Below, piece by piece: positions 48,347-57,490 of a stretch of 64,000 bases of DNA. The notes below the pieces were generated by a model. It had not been told where the DNA came from, searched no databases, and saw only the letters and a program-made list of their open reading frames with translations. Origin of the DNA: Sedimenticola hydrogenitrophicus (GTDB taxonomy: Bacteria; Pseudomonadota; Gammaproteobacteria; Chromatiales; Chromatiaceae); the NCBI RefSeq assembly GCF_029017505.1, contig NZ_JAQGEI010000022.1, forward strand, positions 30,676-94,675. The letters are read 5' to 3'. Numbering within the stretch: the first letter of the stretch is position 1; each line of letters starts with the position of its first letter. The translations under genes were made by a program, and so were the position numbers.

Positions 48347-49769
48347 GGGTAAAACCGCCACCCCGCTCGACGCCGATACCCGCGAGGCCCTGGCCGCGAT
48401 CGTCGGCACAGAGGGGGTGTTGACCGATCCCGGCGACTGCTGGCCCTACGGCTATGACAACAGCCGCCGCCACGCCCTGCCCCAGGCGGTGGTGTTCGCC
48501 ACCAGCCATGAACAGGTGCGCGACATCGTCGTCCTGTGCAACCGGCAGCGGATCCCGCTGATCGCCCGGGGCAAGGGGACCGGTACCACCGGCGCCACGG
48601 TACCGCACCGGGGCGGCATCATCCTCGCCCTGGAGCGGATGGACCGGATCCTGGAGATCGACCCGGCCAACCGTATCGCCCGGGTGCAGCCCGGCGTCAC
48701 CAACCAGGCGCTGCAGCAGGCGCTCTACCCGCACGGCTTCTTCTGGCCGCCCGACCCCACCAGCGCGGCGATCTGCACCGTCGGCGGCAACCTGGCCTAC
48801 AACTCGGCCGGTCCGCGGGCGGTAAAATACAACACCCCGCGGGAGAATACCCTGGGCCTGCGCGCGGTCAGCGGCGCGGGCGAGGAGCTGCGTACCGGCG
48901 TCATCACCAGCAAGGGGGTCGTCGGCTACGACCTCACCCGGCTGCTGATTGGCTCGGAGGGGACCCTGGCCATCATCACCGAGGCGGTGTTGAAACTCAC
49001 GCCCCTGCCCGAGGCCAAGGCCACACTCCAGGCCACCTACCGGGACATGCATGCCGCCGCCCGGGCGGTCTCGGCCATCATGGCTCAGCCGATCACCCCC
49101 TGCGCCCTGGAATTCATGGACGGCGCCTCCATCGACATGGTGCGCAACTACTCCGATCTCGACCTGCCGGAGGCCGTCGGCGCCCTGCTGATGATCGAGG
49201 TGGACGGACCGGCCCACGGTCTCGACCAATCCCTGCAGGCGGTGATCGACGCCGCCCGGATCGAGGGGATGGTCGGGATCGAGGTGGCCCACAGCGAGCA
49301 GGACGTGGAGCGGCTCTGGCGCACCCGCAAGGCGCTGTCGCCGGCGCTGCGCAACATTGCCCCGAAAAAGATTAATGAAGATGTGGTGGTGCCGGTCTCC
49401 CGCATCCCCGACCTGATCGGCGGGCTGGAACGGCTGTCCGGCCGATTCGATATCCGCATCGTCAACTTCGGCCACGCCGGAAACGGCAACATCCATGTCA
49501 ATCTGCTGAGCGACCCGGACGACCCGGCGATGATGGCGCGCGCCCATGAATGCCTGAGCGAAACCTTCGATCTGGTTCTGCAACTGGGCGGCACCCTGTC
49601 GGGGGAACACGGCGTGGGGCTGGAGAAGCGGGATTACATCGGCCGCGAGATCGAGCCCGCCACGTTGCGCCTGATGCACGCCATCCGCCGCCAGTTCGAC
49701 CCGCAGGGAATACTCAACCCCGGCAAGACGCTGCCGGAGAGCGGCGGGGCGACGGACGAGACACGATGA
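48333..49769 (+). CDS. FAD-linked glycolate/D-lactate dehydrogenase, GlcD-like
   Basis: A 478-residue FAD-binding oxidase of the GlcD/D-lactate dehydrogenase type, oxidising 2-hydroxy acids to 2-oxo acids. The PCMH FAD domain covers about residues 45-225 (ARGKGTGTTGATVPHRGGII, GVTNQALQQAL, GGNLAYNSAGPRAVKY). The C-terminal cap includes VNFGHAGNGNIHVNLL and GTLSGEHGVGLEKR. It starts at TTG 48333 with GAAGG upstream, overlapping the dolP stop by 14 bases. In an autotroph it may process photorespiratory-type glycolate; that is inference. No GlcE or GlcF partner is adjacent. Confidence 0.85.
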   Translation: MSISEGKTATPLDADTREALAAIVGTEGVLTDPGDCWPYGYDNSRRHALPQAVVFATSHEQVRDIVVLCNRQRIPLIARGKGTGTTGATVPHRGGIILALERMDRILEIDPANRIARVQPGVTNQALQQALYPHGFFWPPDPTSAAICTVGGNLAYNSAGPRAVKYNTPRENTLGLRAVSGAGEELRTGVITSKGVVGYDLTRLLIGSEGTLAIITEAVLKLTPLPEAKATLQATYRDMHAAARAVSAIMAQPITPCALEFMDGASIDMVRNYSDLDLPEAVGALLMIEVDGPAHGLDQSLQAVIDAARIEGMVGIEVAHSEQDVERLWRTRKALSPALRNIAPKKINEDVVVPVSRIPDLIGGLERLSGRFDIRIVNFGHAGNGNIHVNLLSDPDDPAMMARAHECLSETFDLVLQLGGTLSGEHGVGLEKRDYIGREIEPATLRLMHAIRRQFDPQGILNPGKTLPESGGATDETR

Positions 49770-50413
49770 GACACAAAACGCCGCGAACATTCTGGCTGCT
49801 GCTGATCGGCGGCCTCGCCCTGCCGGCCCTGGCGGCCCGCATCGACCTCACCGACCTCGCCAACCAGGGCCTGAACGGCTGGAACGAACACAGCTTCAAA
49901 GGCCACACCCGCTACCGGGTGGTCGATCTGGACGGCATTCCGCTGATCAGTGCCCGCAGCGACGCCAGCGCCTCCGGCCTGTATAAAGAGCTGCGGGTGG
50001 ATCTGCGCGAGACGCCCTATCTCAACTGGCAGTGGCGGATCGAGAAACCGTTGCGCGGGCTGGATGAACAGAGCAAAGGCGGTGACGACTACAGCGCCCG
50101 GGTCTACGTGATCCAGAAGAGCGGCCTGCTGCCGTGGCGCAACAAGGCCCTCAACTATGTCTGGTCGGGCAGTCAGCCGACCGGCGCAAGCTGGCCCAAC
50201 GCCTACAGCGACCGTGCCCGGATGATCGCCGTCCGCTCCGCTGCGGACAGCCCGGGTAAGTTGTACAGTGAGCGGCGCAATGTCCAGGCCGATTTCCAGC
50301 GCTATTTCGGCGCCCCGGTGGACTATATCGATGTCATCGCCATCATGACCGACACCGACAATTCGGGCCGGCAGGCGCACGCCTATTACGGCGATCTCTT
50401 CTTCTCTCGATAA
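49766..50413 (+). CDS. DUF3047 family exported protein
   Basis: A 215-residue protein of unknown function. A signal peptide (about residues 1-23, FWLLLIGGLALPALAA) is followed by a beta-rich region with LNWQWRIEKPL, GDDYSARVYVIQ, LNYVWSG and DYIDVIAIMTDTDNSG motifs, which mark the DUF3047 family. It overlaps the dehydrogenase gene by four bases (ATGA), so the two are co-translated. A periplasmic carbohydrate- or ligand-binding role is possible from the fold but not shown. Confidence 0.85.
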   Translation: MRHKTPRTFWLLLIGGLALPALAARIDLTDLANQGLNGWNEHSFKGHTRYRVVDLDGIPLISARSDASASGLYKELRVDLRETPYLNWQWRIEKPLRGLDEQSKGGDDYSARVYVIQKSGLLPWRNKALNYVWSGSQPTGASWPNAYSDRARMIAVRSAADSPGKLYSERRNVQADFQRYFGAPVDYIDVIAIMTDTDNSGRQAHAYYGDLFFSR

Positions 50414-50613
50414 GCGCGCCGATCCCGTCTCCCGGCAGGCGGCCACCCCTGCCGCGCCGTCCACGCAGTCAATATATTCGCGCTTCAGCCTCCACACCCC
50501 GCCGCTAAAATGGTATAACGTCGCTCCGATAGCTCGGGCGGCCACGGCAGCACTCCGCTCCGGCCCGCCACCGTGCAACCTGTAGCCTGCAATTTGACCA
50601 AGGAGCAACTGCT

Positions 50614-52062
50614 GTGAGTAACGCCCTCAAAACCCTGTTTTTCCTGCTGGCGGCCCTCCCCGGCGCGGCCCTCGCCGCGGCAACCGGTGGCAACAACCTG
50701 GACCTGACCAGTCACTGGGTGGGCTACACCGCCATTGCCATCTTCGCCCTGGCCTATCTGCTGGTGATGGCGGAGGAGTTTACCCATCTGCGTAAATCCA
50801 AACCGGTCATCCTGGCCGCCGGCCTGATCTGGTCGCTCATCGCCTGGTACTACGCCGCCCACGGCTTTACCAACGAGGCGGAGGTGGCGGTACGCCACAA
50901 CCTGCTGGAGTATGCCGAGCTGATGCTGTTCCTGCTGGTGGCGATGACCTACATCAACGCCATGGATGAACGCAATGTGTTCGAGGCGCTGCGCTCCTGG
51001 TTGATCGCCAAGGGTTTCGGCTTCCGCCAGCTGTTCTGGATCACCGGCGTGCTCGCCTTCTTCATCTCACCGGTGGCAGACAACCTGACCACCGCCCTGC
51101 TGATGTGCGCGGTGGTGCTGGCGGTGGGTGGCAGCAACAACAAGTTCATCCTGCTGGCCTGTATCAATATCGTGGTCGCCGCCAATGCCGGCGGCGCCTT
51201 CAGTCCGTTCGGCGACATCACTACCCTGATGGTGTGGCAGAAGGGTGTCGCAACACCCCAGGGTGTGGTGGCCTTCGGCAGCTTCTTCGCCCTGTTCCTC
51301 CCCTCCCTGATCAACTGGCTGGTGCCGGCCGCCATCATGCACTTCGCGGTCCCCAACGAGCAGCCCAGCGGCGGCGGCCAGGCGGTGGCCATGAAGCGCG
51401 GGGCGCGGCGCATTATCGTGCTATTCCTGCTCACCATCGTCACCGCCGTGAGCTTCCACAACTTCCTGCACATGCCGCCGGTGATCGGCATGCTCACCGG
51501 CCTGGCCTACCTGCAGTTCTTCGGCTTCTTCCTGAAGAAGACCTACCACCGCGAACTGAACGCCAGCAATGGTGAGGCCGCCACCGAACTGGAACATGAC
51601 AGCCAGATGGGCGACCTGGTCGCCTTCGACGTGTTCAGCAAGGTGGCGCGCGCCGAGTGGGACACCCTGCTGTTCTTCTACGGCGTGGTGCTCTGCGTCG
51701 GCGGCCTCGGCTTCATCGGTTACCTGTCGCTCACCTCCGAGCTGATGTATGTGCAACTCGGCCCCACCACCGCCAACGTCATCGTCGGTGTTCTTTCCGC
51801 CATCGTCGACAACATCCCGGTGATGTTCGCCGTGCTCACCATGCTGCCCGATATGTCCATGGGTCAGTGGCTGCTGGTCACCCTCACCGCCGGCGTCGGC
51901 GGCTCGCTGCTCTCCATCGGTTCCGCCGCCGGCGTCGCCCTGATGGGCCAGGCGCGGGGCCGCTACACCTTCTTCGGCCACCTGAAGTGGGCGCCGGTAA
52001 TCGCCCTCGGCTATGCCGCCAGCATCTACGCCCACCTCTGGATCAACGCGTCCCTGTTCTGA
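50614..52062 (+). CDS. nhaD: NhaD-type Na+/H+ antiporter, copy 1
   Basis: A 482-residue transporter with about 12 hydrophobic segments. After a signal-like N-terminus it continues VMAEEFTHLRKSKPVILAAG and carries the NhaD/IT-superfamily core FFISPVADNLTTALLMCAV and NIVVAANAGGAFSPFGDITTLM with charged residues in the pore. NhaD exports Na+ (or Li+) in exchange for H+ and is common in marine and alkaline habitats. GTG start 50614 has AAGGAG upstream. A second NhaD of identical length follows at 52335. Confidence 0.92.
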   Translation: MSNALKTLFFLLAALPGAALAAATGGNNLDLTSHWVGYTAIAIFALAYLLVMAEEFTHLRKSKPVILAAGLIWSLIAWYYAAHGFTNEAEVAVRHNLLEYAELMLFLLVAMTYINAMDERNVFEALRSWLIAKGFGFRQLFWITGVLAFFISPVADNLTTALLMCAVVLAVGGSNNKFILLACINIVVAANAGGAFSPFGDITTLMVWQKGVATPQGVVAFGSFFALFLPSLINWLVPAAIMHFAVPNEQPSGGGQAVAMKRGARRIIVLFLLTIVTAVSFHNFLHMPPVIGMLTGLAYLQFFGFFLKKTYHRELNASNGEAATELEHDSQMGDLVAFDVFSKVARAEWDTLLFFYGVVLCVGGLGFIGYLSLTSELMYVQLGPTTANVIVGVLSAIVDNIPVMFAVLTMLPDMSMGQWLLVTLTAGVGGSLLSIGSAAGVALMGQARGRYTFFGHLKWAPVIALGYAASIYAHLWINASLF

Positions 52063-52080
52063 TCCCGCCCGTACCACCCC

Positions 52081-52244
52081 GTAGGGTGGGTTAGGCGCGC
52101 TCCACTCGGGAGGTGGTGGCTGGCATGATGCCATGCGCGCGCCGTAACCCACCATTTGGCGGCCGGCGAGTCGGTGGGTTACGCGGCGCCCGGGTATGGT
52201 CGTGGGCGGAAGTGTCGTGCCTATGCGCCGCTAACCCACCCTAC
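52081..52244. repeat. Palindromic repeat, family F (GTAGGGTGGGTTA...TAACCCACCCTAC)
   Basis: Outer arms GTAGGGTGGGTTAGGCGC and GCGCCGCTAACCCACCCTAC enclose two inner hairpins (CGTAACCCACC, GGTGGGTTACG). It lies between the two nhaD genes. The same class of string is nested in the family C copy at 38113. Confidence 0.88.
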
Positions 52245-52334
52245 GAAACTAAACCGGGAAGTGCTACAGACGGGGCTTCCTCACAACCTGAATTCCGTTA
52301 TCATGGGCGCTGGTCCCGCGGCGCAATCGATAAC

Positions 52335-53783
52335 ATGCAAATCCCCCGGACAATCCGACGACTCGGCTTCTTCGCACTATTCCCCGCCTGTGGCGGGGCC
52401 TACGCCGCCGATGCCGGGCAACTCCCGGCAATGGCCGCCCACTGGAGCGGCTATCTCGCCCTGGCGACCTTTCTCCTCGCTATCCTCCTGGTCAGCCTGG
52501 AGGAGTTCACCCAGCTTAGAAAATCCAAGCCGATGCTCATCGCTGCCGGTGTCATCTGGGCGTTGATCGGCTGGTATGCCGTCACCACCGGCAGCGCGAC
52601 GCAGGCGGAACGGAGTGTGCGCCAGAGCCTGTTGCAGTATGCCGAGCTGATGCTGCTGATCCTGGTGGTGATGACCTACATCAACGCCCTGGGCGAGCGC
52701 CGCGTATTCAGGTGGCTGCGTGCCTGGCTGTGCAATCGAGGCCTAAGTTACCGCGGGCTGTTCTGGAGCACCGGCATCACCACCTTCCTGATGTCGCCGT
52801 TTCTCGACAACCTGGCCAGCGCGCTCCTGGTGGGCGCGCTGATCCTGGTGATCGAGCCGGACAATCGGCGCTTCATCAGCCTGGGATGCATCAATGTGGT
52901 GGTGGCGGCCAACGCCGGTGGCGCCTTCAGCCCCTTCGGCGACATCACCACCCTGATGGTGTGGCAGCAGGATATCCAGAGCAGCAACGGGGCCCTGGAT
53001 TTCTGGAGCTTCTTCAATCTGTTCATCCCGGCGCTGATCAGCTTCCTGATACCGGCCTGCGCCATGCACCTGGCACTGCCGAAGGGGAGGCTGCAGCCGC
53101 ACTACCAGCCGGTGCGCATGCTGCGTGGCGCACGCCGCATTATGCTGCTGTTTCTCGGCGCCATCGCCACCGCGGTGCTGTTCCGGGGGGTGCTGCACCT
53201 GCCCGCCGTGATCGGCATGCTCACCGGCCTCTCCTACCTGCAGTTCTTCGGCTACTACCTGAAAAAGACCCACCGGCCCCTGGAAGAGGGGGTGGAGGAT
53301 GCCGAGCAGCTGGCCTCGCCCGTCCCGGTCGATGGCCGCAGTCCGTTCGATGTATTCGTCCGGGTGGGCCAGGTGGAGTGGGATACGCTGCTGTTCATCT
53401 ACGGCGTGGCGCTCTCGGTCGGCGGACTCGGTTACATCGGTTACATGGCCACCGCTTCCGATATCATGTACAGCCAGTGGGGCGCCACCGCCGCCAATAT
53501 CACGGTGGGACTGGCCTCGGCGGTGCTGGAGAATATACCCACCATGTACAGTGTGCTGACCATGATGCCGAATATGTCCCGGGGCGAGTGGTTGCTGGCG
53601 ACCCTCGGCGTCGGCACCGGCGGCTCGCTGCTGGCGATCGGCTCGGCGGCCGGGGTGGCGCTGATGGGCCAGTCCAACGGCAACTACACCTTCTACAGCC
53701 ATCTGAAATGGACCCCGGTGATCCTGCTGGCCTACTTTGCCGGCATCCTCGCCCACCTGTGGCTCAACGCCCGCCTGTTCTGA
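52335..53783 (+). CDS. NhaD-type Na+/H+ antiporter, copy 2
   Basis: A 482-residue paralogue of the upstream antiporter, matching along the whole length (EEFTQLRKSKPMLIAAGVIW, MSPFLDNLASALLVGALIL, NVVVAANAGGAFSPFGDITT). It differs at core positions, for example FFISPVADN versus FLMSPFLDN and a shorter polar loop, so ion specificity or pH range could differ. ATG 52335 gives the same length as copy 1; the longer frame from 52113 lies in a repeat. A local duplication followed by divergence is the simplest explanation. Confidence 0.9.
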   Translation: MQIPRTIRRLGFFALFPACGGAYAADAGQLPAMAAHWSGYLALATFLLAILLVSLEEFTQLRKSKPMLIAAGVIWALIGWYAVTTGSATQAERSVRQSLLQYAELMLLILVVMTYINALGERRVFRWLRAWLCNRGLSYRGLFWSTGITTFLMSPFLDNLASALLVGALILVIEPDNRRFISLGCINVVVAANAGGAFSPFGDITTLMVWQQDIQSSNGALDFWSFFNLFIPALISFLIPACAMHLALPKGRLQPHYQPVRMLRGARRIMLLFLGAIATAVLFRGVLHLPAVIGMLTGLSYLQFFGYYLKKTHRPLEEGVEDAEQLASPVPVDGRSPFDVFVRVGQVEWDTLLFIYGVALSVGGLGYIGYMATASDIMYSQWGATAANITVGLASAVLENIPTMYSVLTMMPNMSRGEWLLATLGVGTGGSLLAIGSAAGVALMGQSNGNYTFYSHLKWTPVILLAYFAGILAHLWLNARLF

Positions 53784-53889
53784 TTACTCGGCCGCGAATG
53801 ATGCGGTTCGCAAGCTCACCGGCATCTACGGCCTGGATGGCTTTTATTTGCGTGTATTTGCGTTCATTTGCGGCTTAAATTTTTCCTGA

Positions 53890-55869
53890 TCAGAACAGCA
53901 GATTCATCATCAGGATCATCACCACCAGGAACAGCAGGGTCATCACGCCGCCGGCACGCATGAAGTCCGGCACCCGGTAACCGGCCGGTCCCATGATCAG
54001 GGCATTCACCTGATGGGTGGGTATGATGAAGGAGTTGGAGGTGGCGATCGCCACCGTCAGGGCAAACACCGCCGGATCGGCACCGACGCCGACGGCAATA
54101 TTCACCGCCAGGGGAACCAGCAGTACGGTAGCGCCCACATTGGACATCACCAGGGTAAAGAAGGTGGCCAATACAGCGACGGCCGTCTGGATCACCCACA
54201 CCGGCATCTCGCCGACCACCGAGATGGTCTGCTCGGCAATCCACTTGGCGGTGCCGCTGGTCTCCACCGCCAGGCCCAGCGGGATCAGGCTGGCCAGCAG
54301 GAACACCGTCTTCCAGGAGACCGCCGAATAGGCCTCCTCGATCTTCAGCACGCCCGAGAGCACCATGCCGATGGCCCCGGTCAACAGCGCGATGGAGAGG
54401 CGGATATCGGTGAACAGGACCATGGCGAGGGCGATGGCAAAGAACAGACCGGCCCAGCCCACTTTCTGGGGGCGCGTCTCTTCATGCGGATATTCCGTGG
54501 TGACCACGACAAAGTTGCGGTCCGATTCCAGGCGCACCAGGGAGTCCCAGGTGGTGTGCACCACCAGGGTATCGCCCGCCTTGAGGGGCAGATCGCGGAT
54601 GTGGTCCCCCCCGTGCAGGGTCTCGCCATTGCGATGCAGCGCCACCATGGCGATACCGTAGGTCTTGCGCAGCCAGACATCGCGGGCGCTCTTGCCGATC
54701 AGCTGGGAACCGGGGGGAATGACCAACTCGGCAATACCCGCCTTGGTGGAGGCGAGCGATTCGGCAAACGATTTGAGGCCGTTGCGCAGCCGCAGATCGA
54801 ACTTCTCGACAAAACCGGCCAGACACTTGGGAGAGGCGATCACACCCAGCACCATGCCCCCCTCGACGGCAAAATCCCGCGCCAGATCACCACGACCGAT
54901 ACGGATGCGGCCGTTCGACCCCTTGGTGGCGATCATGCGCACCCGATAGTCCGTCTCCACATCGTCCAGAATCTTGCCCACCAGCTCGCTCTCCGGCGGC
55001 ACCACCACCTCGAACAGGGCATGGTCGATGTCATAGATGCGCTGGAAATACTCCATCGAGTTGGTGGCCGTGGCGCCATTATCACTGCTACCGACGGGCA
55101 GCACGAAGCGCCCGGCGAGCACGAAATAGATGATGCCGGTAACGACCAGGGCGACCCCCACCGGGGTGACGGAAAAGAGCGACCAGACCTGCATCTGGTG
55201 ATCCGCCGGCAGCGCCTGGTTCGAGGTGAGGATCAGGTCATTGAGCAGGATCAGCGGTGAGGAGCCGACCATGGTCACGGTACCGCCGAGGATGGCACAG
55301 AACCCCATCGGCATCAGCAGGCGCGACATGGGCAGGCCGGAACGGGCGGAGATACGGCTCACCACCGGCAGGAACAGGGCCGCGGCGCCTACGTTCTGCA
55401 TGAAGGAGGAGATGAAGGCCACGGTGCCGGAGATGATCGGGATGATCCGTTTCTCGGTACTGCCGCCCACATCGAGGATGAATCCCGCCACCTTGCTCAT
55501 CAGTCCGGTCTTGTCCAGTCCGGCGCCGATGATCATCACCGCGATAATGGAGATGACCGCGTTGCTGGAGAAGCCGTCGAACAGATGGGTGGTGGGGACC
55601 AGCCCCTCGGACAGCCCCATCATGGGTGCCAGCAGGCTGGTGAGTCCGAGCAGCACCATGACCGTCAGCGCGGCCACGTCCACGCCCACCACCTCAAAGG
55701 CAAACAGATAGATGGTGAGCAGCAGCAGGCCGCTGACCCAGGCGATCTGCAGCGTCGGAACCACGGTGGTCATGGCGATAGCCAGCAGCGCAAAACCCAG
55801 CGCCGCGACGAATTTTTTCCTGCCCGGCGTGATCGGTGCTTTCTTCTCCAGCGAGACCGCAGACTCCAT
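53890..55869 (-). CDS. SLC13-type permease with two TrkA-C domains
   Basis: A 659-residue transporter of the divalent-anion:Na+ symporter/ArsB-NhaD-like group. Membrane helices flank a central soluble block with two RCK_C (TrkA-C) domains, about residues 285-360 (EVVVPPESELVGKIL) and 385-460 (ELVIPPGSQLIGKSA). Core motifs include SSFMQNVGAAALFLPVV and TLVMSNVGATVLLVPLA. Related proteins move sulfate, thiosulfate or dicarboxylates. Sulfate or sulfite export would suit this organism, but the substrate is inference. It is convergent with the second nhaD gene. Confidence 0.87.
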   Translation of the reverse strand: MESAVSLEKKAPITPGRKKFVAALGFALLAIAMTTVVPTLQIAWVSGLLLLTIYLFAFEVVGVDVAALTVMVLLGLTSLLAPMMGLSEGLVPTTHLFDGFSSNAVISIIAVMIIGAGLDKTGLMSKVAGFILDVGGSTEKRIIPIISGTVAFISSFMQNVGAAALFLPVVSRISARSGLPMSRLLMPMGFCAILGGTVTMVGSSPLILLNDLILTSNQALPADHQMQVWSLFSVTPVGVALVVTGIIYFVLAGRFVLPVGSSDNGATATNSMEYFQRIYDIDHALFEVVVPPESELVGKILDDVETDYRVRMIATKGSNGRIRIGRGDLARDFAVEGGMVLGVIASPKCLAGFVEKFDLRLRNGLKSFAESLASTKAGIAELVIPPGSQLIGKSARDVWLRKTYGIAMVALHRNGETLHGGDHIRDLPLKAGDTLVVHTTWDSLVRLESDRNFVVVTTEYPHEETRPQKVGWAGLFFAIALAMVLFTDIRLSIALLTGAIGMVLSGVLKIEEAYSAVSWKTVFLLASLIPLGLAVETSGTAKWIAEQTISVVGEMPVWVIQTAVAVLATFFTLVMSNVGATVLLVPLAVNIAVGVGADPAVFALTVAIATSNSFIIPTHQVNALIMGPAGYRVPDFMRAGGVMTLLFLVVMILMMNLLF

Positions 55870-56526
55870 CGACCGTTATACCCCGAAATAATAATTATGC
55901 TTGTTGGTTACCCTGGAACCGGGCGACGAGCCTTAGGGCCCGCGCAAGAATAATTCCGCAGTACCGAGGGCGTTCCTGGGCCACGCTGGCAAGGCACGCT
56001 TTGCAGGCAATGGCCGCTCCCTTGCCAAAAAGCGTAACACCGCCAGCGGGGTCCAGGGGCGACCGAATACCGGAACTTATTCTTGCGCGGGCCCTTACTC
56101 CGGACCGGGCTGGACAGATCCACCCTGCGGTGGTCTGCATATACCATATAAGATCGCCGCTCTGGCGGCCAGTCTCAGCAACCAGTCACGGTACGAAGTG
56201 GAGCGGAAGTATATCAGTGGGATCTTATTCAGCCAAAAATATTCTCGCCAATACGCAGCGCAGGCCAAGGTCAAAAATCAAGGGTTTCCGGGAGTTATGA
56301 AATGACCTGGGCCCGTCCATCACGGGTTGATGGCAGGCGTATTGCAGTCGCCCGGGCGACACTCCATACTGAACGAGACGAAAATCAAACAGCGGTGCTG
56401 ATAAAAACACCCGTTAACATAACATCGGCTTATAGATAAGGAAAATTATTGTTACTTCTCCTCACGGTTCGCCGCTGTCAGAATTGCCGACAATCTGAAG
56501 AAGTTTTATAGACTCAGGGGTATAAC
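55870..56526. other. Intergenic region upstream of cbbP
   Basis: No gene in 657 bases. A family D element fills 55935-56095. The cbbP promoter probably lies in 56400-56500; TTATAGATAAGG near 56430 loosely resembles the T-rich dyad in front of cbbM, so CbbR control is possible but not shown. Confidence 0.5.
55935..56095. repeat. Family D inverted-repeat element, copy 2 (161 bases)
   Basis: Outer arms AGGGCCCGCGCAAGAATAAT and TTATTCTTGCGCGGGCCCT are nearly perfect inverted repeats. The interior matches the copy at 47583-47743 in reverse orientation. Confidence 0.9.
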
Positions 56527-57420
56527 ATGTCGAAAAAACATCCGATCGTTGCCGTTACCGGCTCATCCGGTGCTGGGACGTCCACGGTAAAGCGTGCCTT
56601 TGAACACATCTTTTATCGGGACGGTGTCACCCCGGCCATTATCGAGGGCGACAGCTTCCACCGCTATGATCGTGTAGCGATGCGCGAGGCGGTGGCCGAG
56701 GCATCGCAACGGGGAGAGAACCTGAGCCACTTCGGTCCCGCCTCCAATCTGTTCGGTGAACTGGAGCAGCTGTTCAAGACCTACGGCGAACACGGCAACG
56801 GCAAGAAGCGCTACTACCTGCACAGCGAGGAAGAGGCGGCAGAGCACAATGTCCGCCTCGGCACCGCCCTGGAACCCGGTCAGTTCACCCCCTGGGAGGA
56901 TATCCCCGGCGAGACCGATCTGCTGTTCTACGAAGGCCTGCACGGCGGCATGGTCACCGACGAGGCCAATGTGGCCCAGTATGTCGACCTGCTGATCGGG
57001 GTGGTGCCGATCGTCAACCTGGAGTGGATCCAGAAGATTCACCGCGACAACTCGGAACGCGGTTACTCCGCCGAAGCCATTGTGGAAACCATCCTGCGGC
57101 GCATGCCGGATTACATCCACTACATCACCCCGCAGTTCTCGCGCACCGATATCAACTTCCAGCGCGTCTCCACCGTGGACACCTCCAATCCCTTCATCGC
57201 CCGGGACATTCCCAGCCCGGACGAAAGTTTTGTGGTGATCCGCTTCCGCGACCCGAAGAAGTTCAATATCGACTTCCCTTACCTGCTCTCCATGCTGCAT
57301 GACTCCTTCATGTCACGCCGCAACTCCATCGTGGTGCCGGGCGGTAAGATGGGTCTGGCCATGGAGATCATCCTGACCCCGATCATCGAGCAGATGATGG
57401 ACGAGCGAAACGGCGGGTAA
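56527..57420 (+). CDS. cbbP: Phosphoribulokinase, class I
   Basis: A 297-residue enzyme that phosphorylates ribulose-5-phosphate to RuBP in the Calvin cycle. The P-loop is VTGSSGAGTST (residues 9-19), with catalytic residues in EGDSFHRYDR and the LFYEGLHGG region. The short octameric class I form, lacking the redox cysteines of plant-type PRK, fits proteobacteria. It lies 4.9 kb from cbbM rather than in a single cbb operon, and carries its own promoter region and terminator. Confidence 0.96.
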   Translation: MSKKHPIVAVTGSSGAGTSTVKRAFEHIFYRDGVTPAIIEGDSFHRYDRVAMREAVAEASQRGENLSHFGPASNLFGELEQLFKTYGEHGNGKKRYYLHSEEEAAEHNVRLGTALEPGQFTPWEDIPGETDLLFYEGLHGGMVTDEANVAQYVDLLIGVVPIVNLEWIQKIHRDNSERGYSAEAIVETILRRMPDYIHYITPQFSRTDINFQRVSTVDTSNPFIARDIPSPDESFVVIRFRDPKKFNIDFPYLLSMLHDSFMSRRNSIVVPGGKMGLAMEIILTPIIEQMMDERNGG

Positions 57421-57442
57421 CCGCACCGCCGTCCAGGGATAT

Positions 57443-57473
57443 AAAAAATGCCGCCTCAGAGGCGGCATTTTTT
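57443..57473. terminator. Bidirectional terminator between cbbP and the ydgA-like gene
   Basis: TGCCGCCTC / GAGGCGGCA stem flanked by six A and six T, shared by the two converging genes. Confidence 0.92.
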
Positions 57474-57490
57474 GTCTGTGACCCAGGCCG

